Source of the DNA: Dipteris shenzhenensis
Taxonomy: Eukaryota > Polypodiophyta > Polypodiopsida > Gleicheniales
NCBI GenBank assembly: GCA_047967505.1
Contig: CM106540.1
Reading direction: 5' to 3' (one strand)
Length of the DNA: 64,000 bases
Under the pieces are notes generated by a model, which saw only the letters and a program-made list of their open reading frames with translations, ran no database searches and was not told the origin of the DNA. Positions within the stretch are counted from its first letter, which is position 1; every line of letters begins with the position of its first letter. Shown here in pieces: positions 35,641 to 48,517 of this stretch. A program made the position numbers and the translations under genes.

Positions 35641-36944
35641 GTATGAAAAAAAGTTTAAGACAAGGAACCGTCATGGCAGGAATAGCCGAGGCACAGAGAT
35701 GCACATAGTGCGCTAGGAAGGAAGTGGAAACCATGCAGAGTGCATGAATGTGATGCAAGGTCACAACCAAAGCCTACAATTATGAAAGTGTAGGTAGAGC
35801 CAGAAAGTGAGTAAAGAAGCAGAGAATGAGGCTACGTAAAACACATGAAGTCAGTAGGGAAGATTTTGAAATACATCCTGCATGAGCTTATTAACACGAG
35901 GTGTAGAGAGAGAAAAGGAGACTTGAGATCTCCAAAGGACTTGTTGGACATGTTGTTGTCAGTAGCCGTAAAAGGTCGTAAAAGGGCTAGATCAACCAAG
36001 TCATTGGGTCAAATAGCTTGAGCGAAAGTGTAGATAACCATAGCCACCCAAACTTGCAACTCCCAATTGCTTTAATCTCAAAGAAAAGGGTCATCAAGGC
36101 GAGGAAGAAGAGGCAAAATAACAAGACTGGAGGCCCCAAGAGACTACAAGTGCCCGAAAGAAGTGATAGAGCAGAAAAGGTTTGTAAGTGTGTAAAAACA
36201 CAAAGCAGCCAAGGTGAGACCAGAGAGAAATGAAACGATATGTTGAAGTGCCATATAGAGTTAGGGCCGAGCTCTTGAGCACCGGGAGATGGAGTACATC
36301 GTCTCATAGGTACTTGACCAAGGCAAGGAGTAGGAGCGGGATACAATGTGCGAGTTCCAAATTCTGAAACATCAATAAGGATCTTAGGCCAGCAAAGGCA
36401 GAACACGCTAGGTAGCGAAGCTTAGTGACAGAATACAAAAAGGTGGCTCAAGAAAATAAAAGGGAATAAGGCTCATAGATGGAAGTAGTGAGTGGAGGAA
36501 TGCGCAGGGTGATGAACAGATATAAGGGAGCCAAGGGAGCGGTGTGTAACGGTCAGCTAATGAGTGGGTAGTGGCCATTGCTGTTTAGATAGGAAGGGTA
36601 GTTTGGCCCAATGACAAAAGGGGTAAGGTGGTCACCTACAACTTAGGTAGATAATTAATATGAGAGTGCGGTGGGGGTTTTGGGCCCTAGGTTTTAAGAG
36701 AGTCATAGGGGACTAGAATAAATGGAATTAAATAAGACAAGGGGGGTACAAAAGTTAAGACGAAAAATAAATTTAAACAAAATGAAGTTTTTAAAAAAAA
36801 GAAGATGGGGGAGTTTATGTGCTTGATTAAGAAGATTTTAGCGGAGAAAAAGTGTGTGTGTTTAACAAATATTCTAAATGATTTTTGAGGGGAAACACTA
36901 GGGCACTTTGTGTAGCCACCAAGAGTGTAAGCAAATAAGAGACC

Positions 36945-36948
<4 letters not shown>
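35641..36948. other. Purine-rich unassigned DNA
   Basis: A/G-rich on the plus strand. The overlapping short frames on both strands (for example 35987-36406 minus) have biased composition and no recognisable domain. Confidence 0.4.
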
Positions 36949-37017
<69 letters not shown>

Positions 37018-37085
37018 TTAAGAATCCCATCAATAAATGAACCATACAATTCATTCAATCATTTGGATAACTATAAAAACATGCA
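36949..37085 (+). repeat. (TG)n microsatellite with the same downstream tail
   Basis: 64 bp of pure TG, then about 73 bp similar to 35568-35640 (agatttaa.aatccc...ttcaatcattt). The SSR and its tail form one dispersed repeat unit. Confidence 0.9.
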
Positions 37086-38127
37086 TATGAGAAATGGATT
37101 GAAATTCTTTAAGAAAACTAAATTGAAATAACTTATAAAAAAATTGTAATCCAAAAAATTGGTATGGAAAACAAGAGGAATGGTAATAGAATTTTTCTTC
37201 ATACTGAGTTTGCAAACTTAAGCAAAGAATCAGTACAATAGTGTCAAATCCATCAGGTAGTCCAAGCTCCGAGGTCTTACCTGCCACCATCCAAACCAAC
37301 CATTTGTTAGAATAATAAAGTTGAGCTTGGGTAGACATGTAATGCCTATATTCCTTGGCTTTAATGCTTTACCTAAGAACTTGACCTAACCTTTCAAATC
37401 CTATAAGAAAGATGAATCAACTAGATCAATTTAAGGCTAATACAAAATAGGTTAGAGTAATAAAATGTACATGAATTGCTTCAATGGGAAATTATAAATT
37501 AGAGAAAAAAATCCAAGGGGGGTAGTCCACACACTTAACAAAATGCAATGGGGGTAATCCACATCTTTAGTCAATAAGATTGGCACACATATTATCAAGA
37601 TGAAAATAAGACAATAGTAAAAGGGATAAGGGCCAAGCAGGTTAGACAAAATTAAAAAATAATGAGGCCCTAAAAGGTGGGAGGGAATAAAGTGAATAAA
37701 GTACTAAAAAAGTAAAAATGACAACAAAAATGAATAAAATAAAAAGAGCAAATGAATGAATTCAATAAATACAGCACTTGTGGTTATGAGCAAAAAGGTT
37801 ACAAGCAGACAACCACAAACTAGAAAAGAAGAAATGATTTAAGAGATAAGGGGTTACACACAAGAATTAGAACAAATGAAAGAAACAAGGCCTCTGCCTT
37901 GAAGATAAAACTAAAATAATTATTTAACTAAGAGAGGATTAATGAGAACATAATTAATAAATTTTTAATAACTAAAAGAATAAATTCCTTTGCATAAAGC
38001 AATTAATAACAAAACTTTAAATAAATTCATTACTTAAATGGAAAAAAAGGACCATTTACTAATTTTAACAATGGATAATTGAAACACTATTAAGAAAAAC
38101 ATGAAAGTAAGTTAAGTTAAAGCATCC

Positions 38128-38158
<31 letters not shown>

Positions 38159-39244
38159 ATAGAAAAAAAATAATTAAAAGAGTGTAAAAAATGGAGAAAA
38201 TTAAACGAACAAAGGAAAAAATAGAATAGCAAAAAAGAAAGCCACCTTGAAAAGGAAATAAGAATAAATAAAGGAATAAACAATAAAAGTAAATAAATAT
38301 ATATATACATAAGTAAACTTACACATACAAACAAACGTGTACCTACACATACAAATAAATAAATTTATATTAATATATACATAGATAAATAAGAAAAACA
38401 AATAAACAAAAGAAAAGAGCAAAAACATGACAAAAAGGAGCGGCTTGAGACAACAACAAAGCAAAGGCACAACCACGCACACAACAGAGACCATACGACA
38501 AGATGAAGGGTAGCTACCAACAACACAAACAGGAAAACTTGTGCAACGAATAAGGAAAGGGTGGCAGTGAGCGTAGAGGCAAGCAAACGAGAGCTTCAAA
38601 GAAGGGAACCAAAGCTACAAAAAAATATTAATTGTCAATCCAGACGATTACGAAAAAAATGAAACGTAGAAACTATGGCTCCACAACTTGAAACAATCTA
38701 AACTAAGTATATGATAGCTCAGAACAGAGCAAGCAAGACTATAAATGACCCAAAAACTGAGCTATGAAGGGTCAAGCCATGTGAGCTTGTAGTGAACTTG
38801 TAGTGTCGACCACCCACAATGGAGGAGATGAACTGAGAGGAAAATCACAAAAAGCCAGGAACAAGTTGAGCAATGCATTGCATAGGCCGAGGCAGGGAAG
38901 TAATAATAAATTAAAGGTGGTGTTCAATGGAGTACATAGACACAGTTGCATGGCGAACCATCAAGATCAAGGCAAGGATATCATGCCAAACACGACCTGC
39001 AAGAAAGAGTACCTAAGATATGACAAAGGTCAAAGGGAATCAATTGGTAGAGAGCACAAAAGATGAAGTCGAAAGCATGGGTGTTGAGGCCATGACAAGA
39101 GCTAGCAAGATGATGAGTTCGTGGACCAAGTGAGAGACAAAAGTTGAGCACATAAGCTTAGCTAAGAAGGTCTTTGCAAAGGGGAGTTTAGTGTAAGCTG
39201 AAGGCCAAAAGAGAATCAAAGGAGCAAGAAAGGGAGCTGAGAAG
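37086..39244. other. A-rich unassigned DNA
   Basis: Strongly A-rich on the plus strand with a (TA)n(GA)n run at about 38128-38159. Hydrophobic minus-strand frames at 38065-38599 arise from the T-rich complement. No gene is recognised. Confidence 0.45.
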
Positions 39245-39683
39245 GACTAACCGCACTGAGGGTAGATGGAGCATTTCTTAGGGCAGCCCACTCTCGAGCT
39301 GTAGGCCCGTTTGGAGCCCCAGATTATCCCGGTGGCCTATTTTGAGACCAACCTCCAATCGGCCATTTTGGGACGACTGGGTCGGTCTTCCAATTGGGTC
39401 TAACCCAACTACAAGTGGTGGCTATATAAGAGCAAGCCCGTGAAGCCCATCATCTTCAATGGCTATAGCAACCCTGATTCCTTAGCATCCAGCCTCTGTC
39501 CTCTACTATTTCTAGCATGCCATCGAAGCTTCTCACATAGGAGTGCATGGCTGGGAGGCAGCGCCATCTATTGTATCAGTTTTACAGTAATTAAATTTTT
39601 GATTCTCCATACTATCTGCTTGTCTCTCTTGCATACGAGATCATGTTATCTGTTGAGCACAGACATTGTATTGTTTTCTTATA
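39245..39683 (+). repeat. Family-2 LTR fragment (3' two thirds)
   Basis: Matches the family-2 LTR from just after the point where the F1 3' LTR is cut (gactgaccgc...) to its end, including the TATA box at 39423-39430. It shares 'ggtggcctatttt' with F1 and not with F2. It is followed by 'ggtat', which might be a remnant of the primer site. Confidence 0.88.
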
Positions 39684-39793
39684 GGTATGGGACGATTAGT
39701 GGGCTCGGTATGTGGGGTGGTTAAAAAGAAAGTGTAAAGGGAAGATTTCACGAGGGTACATAAAAGAATAATTCATAGTTAGGGAAGTATTCA

Positions 39794-39898
39794 TGTGTGT
39801 GTGTGTGTGTGTGTAAAGAAATAAGTGTATGTGTGTGTGAGATACATTTACTAATTAAATTTATTTATTTATTGTGTGTGTGTGTGTGTGTGTGTGTT
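39794..39898 (+). repeat. Two (GT)n runs
   Basis: GT/TG repeats at about 39794-39814 and 39873-39898, separated by an AT-rich stretch with a shorter TG run. Confidence 0.95.
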
Positions 39899-40016
39899 TC
39901 CCACCGAACGCATTCCCGCATGTCTGACACACAATCCAAGTGAGGGCAAAAGCCTGCCCATCACAACGGATTGGGTTGGACTACTGCACTAGTCAAAGTT
40001 ACATTCATTACAAAAC

Positions 40017-40188
40017 ATAGAAGGATATAATATTAATCGAATTCACATTTAACTCATATTTGGATGGAAATAAATGGGCCTTGGGAGTACCCTTTAAATA
40101 AGATAGAAGGATGTAATATTAATCAAATTCACATTTACCTCGCATTTGGATGGAAATAAATAGGCCTTGGGAGTACCCTTCAAATAAA
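40017..40188 (+). repeat. 86-bp tandem duplication
   Basis: Units starting 'atagaaggat(a/g)taatatt' at 40017 and 40103 are about 90% similar and include 'ttgggagtaccctt'. Confidence 0.92.
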
Positions 40189-41796
40189 ATATTGAAATAT
40201 TATGGGTTATTACAACACCCATTCCACATGGTAGTGGATCTAAATCCATAATTGAAGAATAAGTAGAAGTAGTAAACTCTCCAACCAGTCAGTGGGAGGT
40301 AGCCTAGTCCCCATATTCATGGAGAATCCTTCGACCAATCGGTCAAGGACTAGTTTAGAATCTAATAAGTAAACATCCTTCAACGAATTAGTCGAGGTCA
40401 TCCATAAAAGTCACAAAAGAAATTTTATAATTTCCCACGTAATATTAAAACTTCGAGAATATACAAAGATTATCCATATTAATTGGAGACTTTTACTTAC
40501 AAATCAAGGAGAGGAGTAAAAGTTTTCACCATCAATTGGTCTCGTTAGCATGCTAACTCCATAGTAGAAGGGTGAAAATAATATATATATTAAATCCCTA
40601 CATAACTTACACCTACCAAGGGAAATATATTAATTTGATGTCGATCCAAACATCAAGGTCTAGCAACCAAGGAAGAGAGATAGCCTCTAGTCGTGGTGCT
40701 AAAATTAGGCTTGAAACAACCCCATCACATCAAATCAAGTATACCAAATAGTCGTAAGATTTTTGTTATCGTACAATGGATATACATGTGTGTGTTTGTC
40801 CTATCAATTACACTACTGGATCAAGTTTCAATGTACAAGTAAATCAAATGCAACCATATACCATTTCCCTTAACACCACTCAAATGAGAATCATTCATTC
40901 CTATACCATCCCTTCTAACATAGTGTTAAAGTCAACGTAGAAGTCCATTTACATGTTCACATTCATATCTGTAAACTGTAAAAGGTACAACAATACTCAT
41001 GACTAGTCTCCAATTATCTGTAGTTGGGGGTAATTTGCCATAGAGTACTCCCCAAAGTTGCCAACTCCATGTCCTTATGTCTTAGATTTATCAATGCAAA
41101 ACTGATGAGAGGTATGTCGACTCACCTAGCGCCATCACAATGAAATGAAAGTTAGCACAATTCATTCAAGTTGTGGAAGCCAGGCTTTAATGATGGCACA
41201 CAGTTGTTATCCATGTCACTCTATCTAGATCAACATTTGTCAAATCTCTGCATTCTTACAAAACTATGGTTCACATCTAATTTAAAGAAGTACAAAAGTC
41301 TAATAAACTATAATAAGTAAAAGGGCACTCCCTTAATGGTGGAATTATCGACAAGGGATTCTCCCTTGGTAAAAAGTTATATTCCAAGTCACACCATCAA
41401 TAGGATATAACAAAATGCTTGAAAGACTAGCGAAATTCCTTGGGCCGAAAGCTCTGTAGAATCATATTATAATTTAATATAACATGTTCTAATGTAACAC
41501 ATTGGAGGGGAGGATGTTTGTATTTGAAAATAAGCGAAGTACTTAGACACTATGGGCAACTCCCGTATCACACAAGCAATGTCAATGTGCCAAGCACTAG
41601 CTTGTGATGGTTCCACGCAGCCAGTCTCATGATGGACTCGTTGCAGAAGTAGAGGAACGCTAATTCAAGGAGTGTTGAGGTGTTTAAGACTAAATAGAGA
41701 ATCCATAGATGGACTTTTTACTACTCGATCATTGTATGTGAATGCCCAGTCTACTCAAGAGCATGTCCCTTCTCTACATTGAAGAGATGAGGTTCC
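40189..41796. other. Unassigned AT-rich DNA
   Basis: No gene. Around 40275-40400 a 'cca(a)c.a.t.(a)gtc(g)agg' phrase occurs three times at about 50-bp spacing. 40.75-41.22 kb shares diverged blocks with 32.03-32.88 kb. Confidence 0.4.
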
Positions 41797-42509
41797 TGTT
41801 AGATATCAATGCTCCACTCTCAGGTAACTATGCGGGAACCAAGTAACTCTACTTGTAAGCCCCCCATATGAGGAGAAGGCATTTGAGTAGCTCGGTTATC
41901 CGGTAGGTCCTGGTTTGAACACTAGATGGGAGCCATGTGTGGCCTGATGGCTGGACGGAGTTGGCACACTGTCAACTAGGCTACATGCAAGTGCAGGAAG
42001 GCATACAATGATTGACCACATTGAGGGTGGACGGAGCATTTCTTCGGGCAGTCCACTCTTGGGTTGTAGGGCCTGCTTGGAGCCCTAGACGATCCCGGAT
42101 GGCTCTAGGCTGAATGGGATCCATAGGTCAGTTGCTCTATTTTACGCCATGGTTCTATCATGTGGTCGGTGGCCTCCGACCCCCAGTCGACCATTTTGGG
42201 CGGACTGGGTCAGTCACCCAATTGGGTCCAACTAAGTACGAGTAGTGGCTATATAAGAGCAAGCCCATCAAGCCCATTTCATCACTAGCTATAGCAACCC
42301 TCATTCCTTAGCATTCAGCCTCCGTCCTCTACTATTTCTAGCTCGCCATCGAAGCTTCTTTCACAGGAGCGCACGGCTGGGAGGCAGCACCATCTATTGT
42401 ATCAGTTCTACAGTAATCAAATTTTTTATTCTCCATACTATCTGTTTTTCTCTCTCACGTACAAGATCCTATTATCTATTGAGCACAGACGTTGTATTGT
42501 TTTCTTACA
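41797..42509 (+). repeat. 5' LTR of F2
   Basis: 713 bp, TGTTAGATATC...CTTACA, with TATA box at 42250-42257. It contains about 35 bp (near 42105-42155) that are absent or replaced in the F1 LTR. Confidence 0.92.
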
Positions 42510-42521
42510 TGGTATCAGAGC
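42510..42521 (+). promoter_or_regulatory. Primer binding site of F2
   Basis: TGGTATCAGAGC immediately after the LTR, the canonical initiator-Met tRNA priming site. Confidence 0.92.
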
Positions 42522-42579
42522 CTGGACTCTATCAAGAAGATTTGGTAGTGTGTTTCTATTTACGAGCAGATTGTGAGAG

Positions 42580-45500
42580 ATGGCCCAGCCCGCAAGACTA
42601 CGAATCCCACCGTTTGATGAAAGTGGAAAGTTGGATGGCTCTAACTATCCACTCTAGAAGTTCAAGATGAAGACCATCCTAAGTGCATACGAGCTTTGGG
42701 ATACTGCTACTGGGTGGATGTGAGGCCGGTTGCAACATCGGATCTAGCCAATGTAAGACAACAGATACTACCAACTCCGAATGAGATTCTCGCATGGACA
42801 AGAAGAAATGCAGATGCGCTGTGTTCTATTGTCTGCAGTGTAAGTGATTCCGTCATGGCGTTAATTCAACATGTCACCACAGTAGAGAAGGCATGGAGGT
42901 CTTGAAAAATTAAGTACGAGACCACGAATCAGATGCGGATTCAGAATCTGGACACTCAACTCCCGAACGAGAAATTGCATGAGTCTGAGGTGGCAGAGAA
43001 GTTCATGACCAGGGTGAAGAATGTGTGCGATCAAATGACTACGATTGGCATCACCATCACCAGCGAGAATCTAGCATGAAGGTGCATATGGATTCTCCCA
43101 CCAAAGTACGATGGTGTTGAATACGTAGAATAGAAATCTACCCCTTAACTTTGAGGATTTCAGCGTGATGCTTTTGGAGGAGGAGATGCGTCAAAAGATG
43201 AGGACTGGAGAAGATTCGGCTTTCTATGCTGGATCAAAGAAAGGTAAGGGTCAGGACTCTAGTAACCCATCTTCTTCTTATGATAAAAAGAGAAAGAAGA
43301 AGATCAAGTGCTTCTATTGCAACAAGGTAGGGCACAAGCAAAATGAGTGCGAGAAGAAGATTACAGATGAGAAGAACAGAGTAAAGAAAGAGTCTAGCAA
43401 CTGTGCGCAGGCAGTACCAATAGAGCTATTTGTAGCAATTGAGGAGATTTGCACGGAGGCAGTTCATGTACTTGCAGATGAACCTTGGATTATTGACATT
43501 GGTGCATCACACCACATGACCAGTCGAAAGGATTGGTATACCTCTCTACAGCCGGTAGGGAATGACATTCTGGTAGCAGTCGACAATGATGCAAAATGTG
43601 TCCAGCAAAAGGAAAAGGTACGATTGCTCTCAAGTCAGATGGAGTTGTAAAACAGTTGTCTGATGTTCTTTATGTGCCAGATATCAAGAGGAACTTATTG
43701 TCCATTTTTGCGATCATGGATCAGGACCTCAAAATTCGATAAGAATGGTGCACAGATCTTGGATCTTCAAGGGAAGGTCATTGGTAAAGGTACACGACGC
43801 AACAACATCTATGAACTCTTAACTTTCAGTGCTCGAGCCGATGTGAAGAACACTAAGCTGTAGCATGAGAGGTTTGGTCATCTAAACCTTAGTTCTTTGA
43901 AGGAGATACATAAAAGTGGAATGATTGCAGACCTACCAAAAATTACAGATCTGCCCGATGTATGTGAAGCTTGCATGATGGGCAAGGAGCATCAGCAACC
44001 CTTTCCTAAAGAGGCTAGTAGGGCAAAGGCTCCTCTAGAGCTCATTCATACGGACCTCTGCCGAAAGATGGAGATGGAAGCTTTGGGTGGTTCCTACTAC
44101 TTCATGATGCTGGTTGACAACTACAGTAGAAGGATATGGATATACTTCTTGAAGACTAAAGATGAGGCTTTTAGTAAGTTCAAGGAATGGCATGTAATGG
44201 TCGAGAAAGAAACAAGGAGGAAGGTGAAGAAATTGAGATCAGACACAGGTGGAGAGTTCACATCAACTGAATTCTAAAGTTACTGCAAAAGTCACGGGAT
44301 CAAGAGGCAGAAACCCCCACCACATACATCACACCAAAATGGAGTAGCAGAATGCAAGATGCGCATCATCTGCGAAATGGGCAGGAGTATGATGAAAGGG
44401 AAAGATTTGCCATAGGCTTTCTCGGCTGAAGCATATAACACTGCAGTTTACATTCTGAATCGTAGCTACACGAAGGCTGTGAATGGGATGACTCCACTGC
44501 AAGCCTTTTCTAGTAAGAAACCTTCAACTGCACATTTCAGAGTTTTTGGATGTGACTGTTTTGTGCATGTCCCTGATGCTAACAGGACCAAATGGGAACC
44601 GAAGAGTCAAAAGTGTATTTTCTTGGGCTACAGTGAAGAGGCGAAGGGTTACCGTACCCTGTTACCAAGAAGGTAATAGTAACTCGCAATGTGGTCTTCT
44701 CAGAATAGCCGCATCAATTGGAGGAGGATGCTTCCTTCCCAAACAACCAGGACCAGGATATCCATCCAGTACCACCACCAACAGCAGACCAAACTCCCCC
44801 AATGGTGCTTGGGAGGATTCAAGATAAAGAAGATCAAGAAGACCCTATAGAACCACAACGGCAACGGTTAATCCCGAAGTGCGTAAAGTAGCTTTTGGAC
44901 AACAGAGAACCTCTAGCCATTGAGGAGGAACCATCTGAACACCGCCAGTCCAAGAGATTAGAGGAGCAAAGAAGGGTGCAGGAACACTTGGTCAACTATG
45001 CTTTGATGACAAAAGTGATCCGTGCTTATGAACCCAAGTGTCTTGAAGAGGCACAGGGTGATGATAGGTGGATGGAGGCTATGCAATCAGAGTATGGCTC
45101 CATAATAAAGAACAACACTTGGGACCTTGTGGATCGACCACCAACACGCAAGATAATCGACACCAAGTGGGTGTACAAGACCCAGTACAAGTTCGACGGC
45201 ACGTTGGATAAGTACAAGGCTTGGCTCATGGCAAAAGGATTCGCACAAGTACATGGTTTTGATTATTAGGATACTTTTGCTCCCATAGCTCAACTAACCA
45301 CAATTCGCAGTGTTTTGGCTTTAGCAGCCTAGGGAAGTTGGCCCGTGTTTCAAATGGATGTAAAATCCACCTTTTTGAATGGAGATCTCAAGGAAGAGGT
45401 ATACGTGGAACAACCACCAGGTTTTGTGATCCCCGGTTCAGAAGGTAAAGTCTGTAAACTGAAGAAGGCACTTTACGAGCTGAAACAGGCCCACAAGCAT

Positions 45501-46552
45501 GGTACCAATGGATTGATGCCTACTTTTTGCAAAACGGGTTCAGGAGGAGCCCATCTGATGCAAATTTGTATATCTTCAGAGAAGGAGGCAAGTGTATGAT
45601 CGTGGTCCTTTATGTGGACAACCTTGTCATAACAGGGAACCATGAAGAGAAGATCTCACAGAAAAAGCATTTGCTAGGAAGAGAGTTTGAAATGACAAAC
45701 CTCGGACTGATGCATTTCTGTTTGGGGATTGAAGTTTGGCAAGAGCTGAAATAGATCTTCATTTCACATCTGAAGTATGGTGGAGAGATACTTAAGGCAT
45801 TTGGCATGGCTGAGTGCAAGACAGTTGGTACCCCTATGGAGGTTGACGTGAAGATCTCAAACGAGGATTCATCACCACTGGTGGATGAAGCAAAGTATAG
45901 AAGGCTTGTGGGCAGTTTGATTTACTTGTGCAACACATGGCCGAACATCAGTTTTGTGACTAGTGTACTAAACGGGTTTTCCAATAAGCCCCGGGAGAAC
46001 CATTGGAGGGCAGGGATGCAGGTGCTGAAATACATCAAAGGCACACTTGAGTATGGCATCACCTATACCAAGGGCAACATCTTGACCAGATTCTATGACT
46101 CGGATTGGGCAGGAGACATGGATAGCAGGAGATCAGTGACAGGTTACTGTTTCTCACTTAGATCTGGAGCTGTGTCATGGGTCAGCAAGAAGCAACCCAC
46201 AGTTGCTCTTTCTTCTACCGAGGCTGACTACAAATCAGCATGCTTTGCTTCTTGTGAGGCAGTGTGGTTGAGGAGGATTTTAGGGGACATGGGTGCAGTG
46301 CAGAACAAGCCTACACAGTTATCATGTGACAATCAAAGCTGTATGGCAATTGCAAAGAACCCTGTGTTCCACACTCGTACAAAACACATTGAGATTCAAT
46401 ATCACTTTGTATGTGAGCTCATCATGGATGGAGAGGTTGACTTGGTGTATTGTCTAACTACAGAGAATGCTCCGGACATCTTCACGAAGGCTCTTGGAAG
46501 AGACTTGCTGGAGAGGCATCTTCATCGACTTGGCATTGGGCCGAAAATGTAA
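42580..46552 (+). pseudogene. F2 gag-pol remnant
   Basis: Gag starts MAQPARLRIPPF at 42580 and is stopped by TAG at 42655-42657, the same codon as in F1. The zinc knuckle is intact (CFYCNKVGHKQNEC near 43309). The protease reads DIGA in place of DSGA near 43495, losing the catalytic Ser position. Integrase runs 43897-44690 with a stop at 44275 and later frameshifts. RT reads YVDN for YVDD near 45612. RNase H is open for 248 residues to 46552. Confidence 0.92.
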
Positions 46553-46581
46553 GTTCACTTGCGGGTGGACATTGGGGGGGG

Positions 46582-47063
46582 TGTTAGATATCAATGCTCC
46601 ACTCTCAAATAGCTACACGGGAGCCAGCTAACTCTACTTGTAAGCCCCCCATATGAGGAGAAGGCATTTGAGTAGCTCGGTTATCCGGTAGGTCTTGGTT
46701 TGAACACCAGATGGGGGCCATGTGTGGCTTGATGGCTGGACGGAGTTGGCACATTGTCAACTAGGCTACATGCAAGTGCGTGAAGGCATCCCATGACTGA
46801 CCGCATTGAGGGTAGATGGAACATTTCCCAGGGTAGCCCACTCTCGAGTTGCGGGCCTGTTTGGAGCCTTAAATGATCTCGGATGGGGCTCTGGGCTAAA
46901 CGGAAACCGTAGGTTAGTTGCTCTATTTTATGCCATGGTTCTATCGTGTGGTCGGTGGCCGACCCCCAATCGACCGTTTTGGGCGGACTGGGTTGGTCAC
47001 CCAATTGGGTCCAACCGACTACGACTAGTGTGGCTATATAAGAGCAAGCCCGTGAAGCCCATT
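46582..47063 (+). repeat. 3' LTR of F2, truncated
   Basis: The first ~482 bp of the LTR, ending shortly after the TATA box (gctatataagagcaagcc) at 'gaagcccatt', where unrelated sequence begins. Confidence 0.92.
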
Positions 47064-48451
47064 AAGTTGGGATAGTAGTATGTGGAGACCACTACACCAG
47101 TGAATGTAAACTATAAGACCTGTAGTAGCAGTAAGCCTTATATGGCATCATGTTTGTGTAGCAAAAGAGGAGCTTGATGAAGCTTCGTAGCCAAGAAGTT
47201 AAGTACAACGTAAAGAGAATAGTGAAGAACGTCAAACACATTCTGTAGAGTGAACTACGTATGAGAAAACACATAGAGTCGTGTAATATACACTTGCAAC
47301 CCACGCTTTTGCTTGGCATTTCCATTCGGTGGCAACTACCAAGAGTGTTTTGGTGCCAAATAAGAATGTTGAGGTGCTCAGGGTCTCCAGCTTGTGAGGC
47401 ACACTATTTTGTAAGGGTGAAGGTCTGTCGTGAGGGAGCCTGGGGTCGACCTTCGAGGAGCTTAGAGGGCCTCCCCGCACAAGCTAGTGGCTCTAGGGGA
47501 GCCCTACTCAAAGGATTTATTTGTAGCCCCATGGAGCTAGAGAGTTGGCTCAGTGGGGCTCCTTGGCAGTCCATGCCAGCCAGAGAGCTTGAAATCTGAG
47601 ATTCCAGCCTAGCATTGGACTGCTGGGAGGAAAGATCCTCTCCCATTGGTGGACAGGTGGCAACATGCAGCTCACCATGGCTTGCAAGAGAAGGAGACAG
47701 AGGTTGTGAGACAGGAACTTGGGTCATGGCATTCCATTTATTACTCAAAAGCACGTTTTATAACCATCTTTTGATGTTTCTAACATCCATTTCCACCACT
47801 TTCAATTAATAAATCCACTCCTTAGATGCCTTCCACCCCCTCCACCATCAACCCATTCCATGAAGGTGCAATTATTATGCCTCAGTAGTGTATGGTATAT
47901 AATTATGTATGGCACATATATAATTTAAGGTTCCCAATCCAAAATGTCATGGCATTCCATACATTAGAAAGAAGCAATTACCATGACCATCTTTAGAAGT
48001 TTTCTATATTAATTTCCTCCTCTTATCCTCTAGTGAATCCACTCTCCTTGGATGTCTACTATTTCCCTAACTTGAAACTCATTCCATGTAGGGATGGTAT
48101 GATGATGGCAGTTCACAAATCAAGTCTCCAAAAGACAAGGCCTTATTCAAAGTCATATAGGTCCTTGGGATGCACTCGTATTATAGGGAGGTCACTATAT
48201 TGGCATGTCATGCCATCAAAAACCTAATACAAAGGATCAATACAATACTAATAGCCCCTATTTAGAAGTCCAATCTCTTCAAGTAGGGGACAAATGCCAA
48301 TAATGTACCCCAAGTCCTTCATGTAAGGGGCTCTTACACATAAATAGTACAAAGTTTCCACAGGCGGATGAGTATGCATACCCAAAAATCACAAGGGAAC
48401 CCAAGGGAGAGAGAGAGAGAGAGAGAGTACACACACACATGCTTGCATGTG

Positions 48452-48517
<66 letters not shown>

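Larger units (their letters stand above)
41797..47063 (+). mobile_element. Copia family-2 element F2
   Basis: A second family-2 copy with a complete 713-bp 5' LTR, canonical primer site, gag-pol, polypurine tract (ATTGGGGGGGG) and a 3' LTR cut after about 482 bp. It contains the integrase segment deleted in F1, so it is an independent copy. Confidence 0.93.

Noticed and set aside
38065-38599. Hydrophobic minus-strand frames resembling membrane proteins
   Set aside because: They come from an A-rich plus strand; Phe, Leu and Ile codons dominate by composition and there is no family match.
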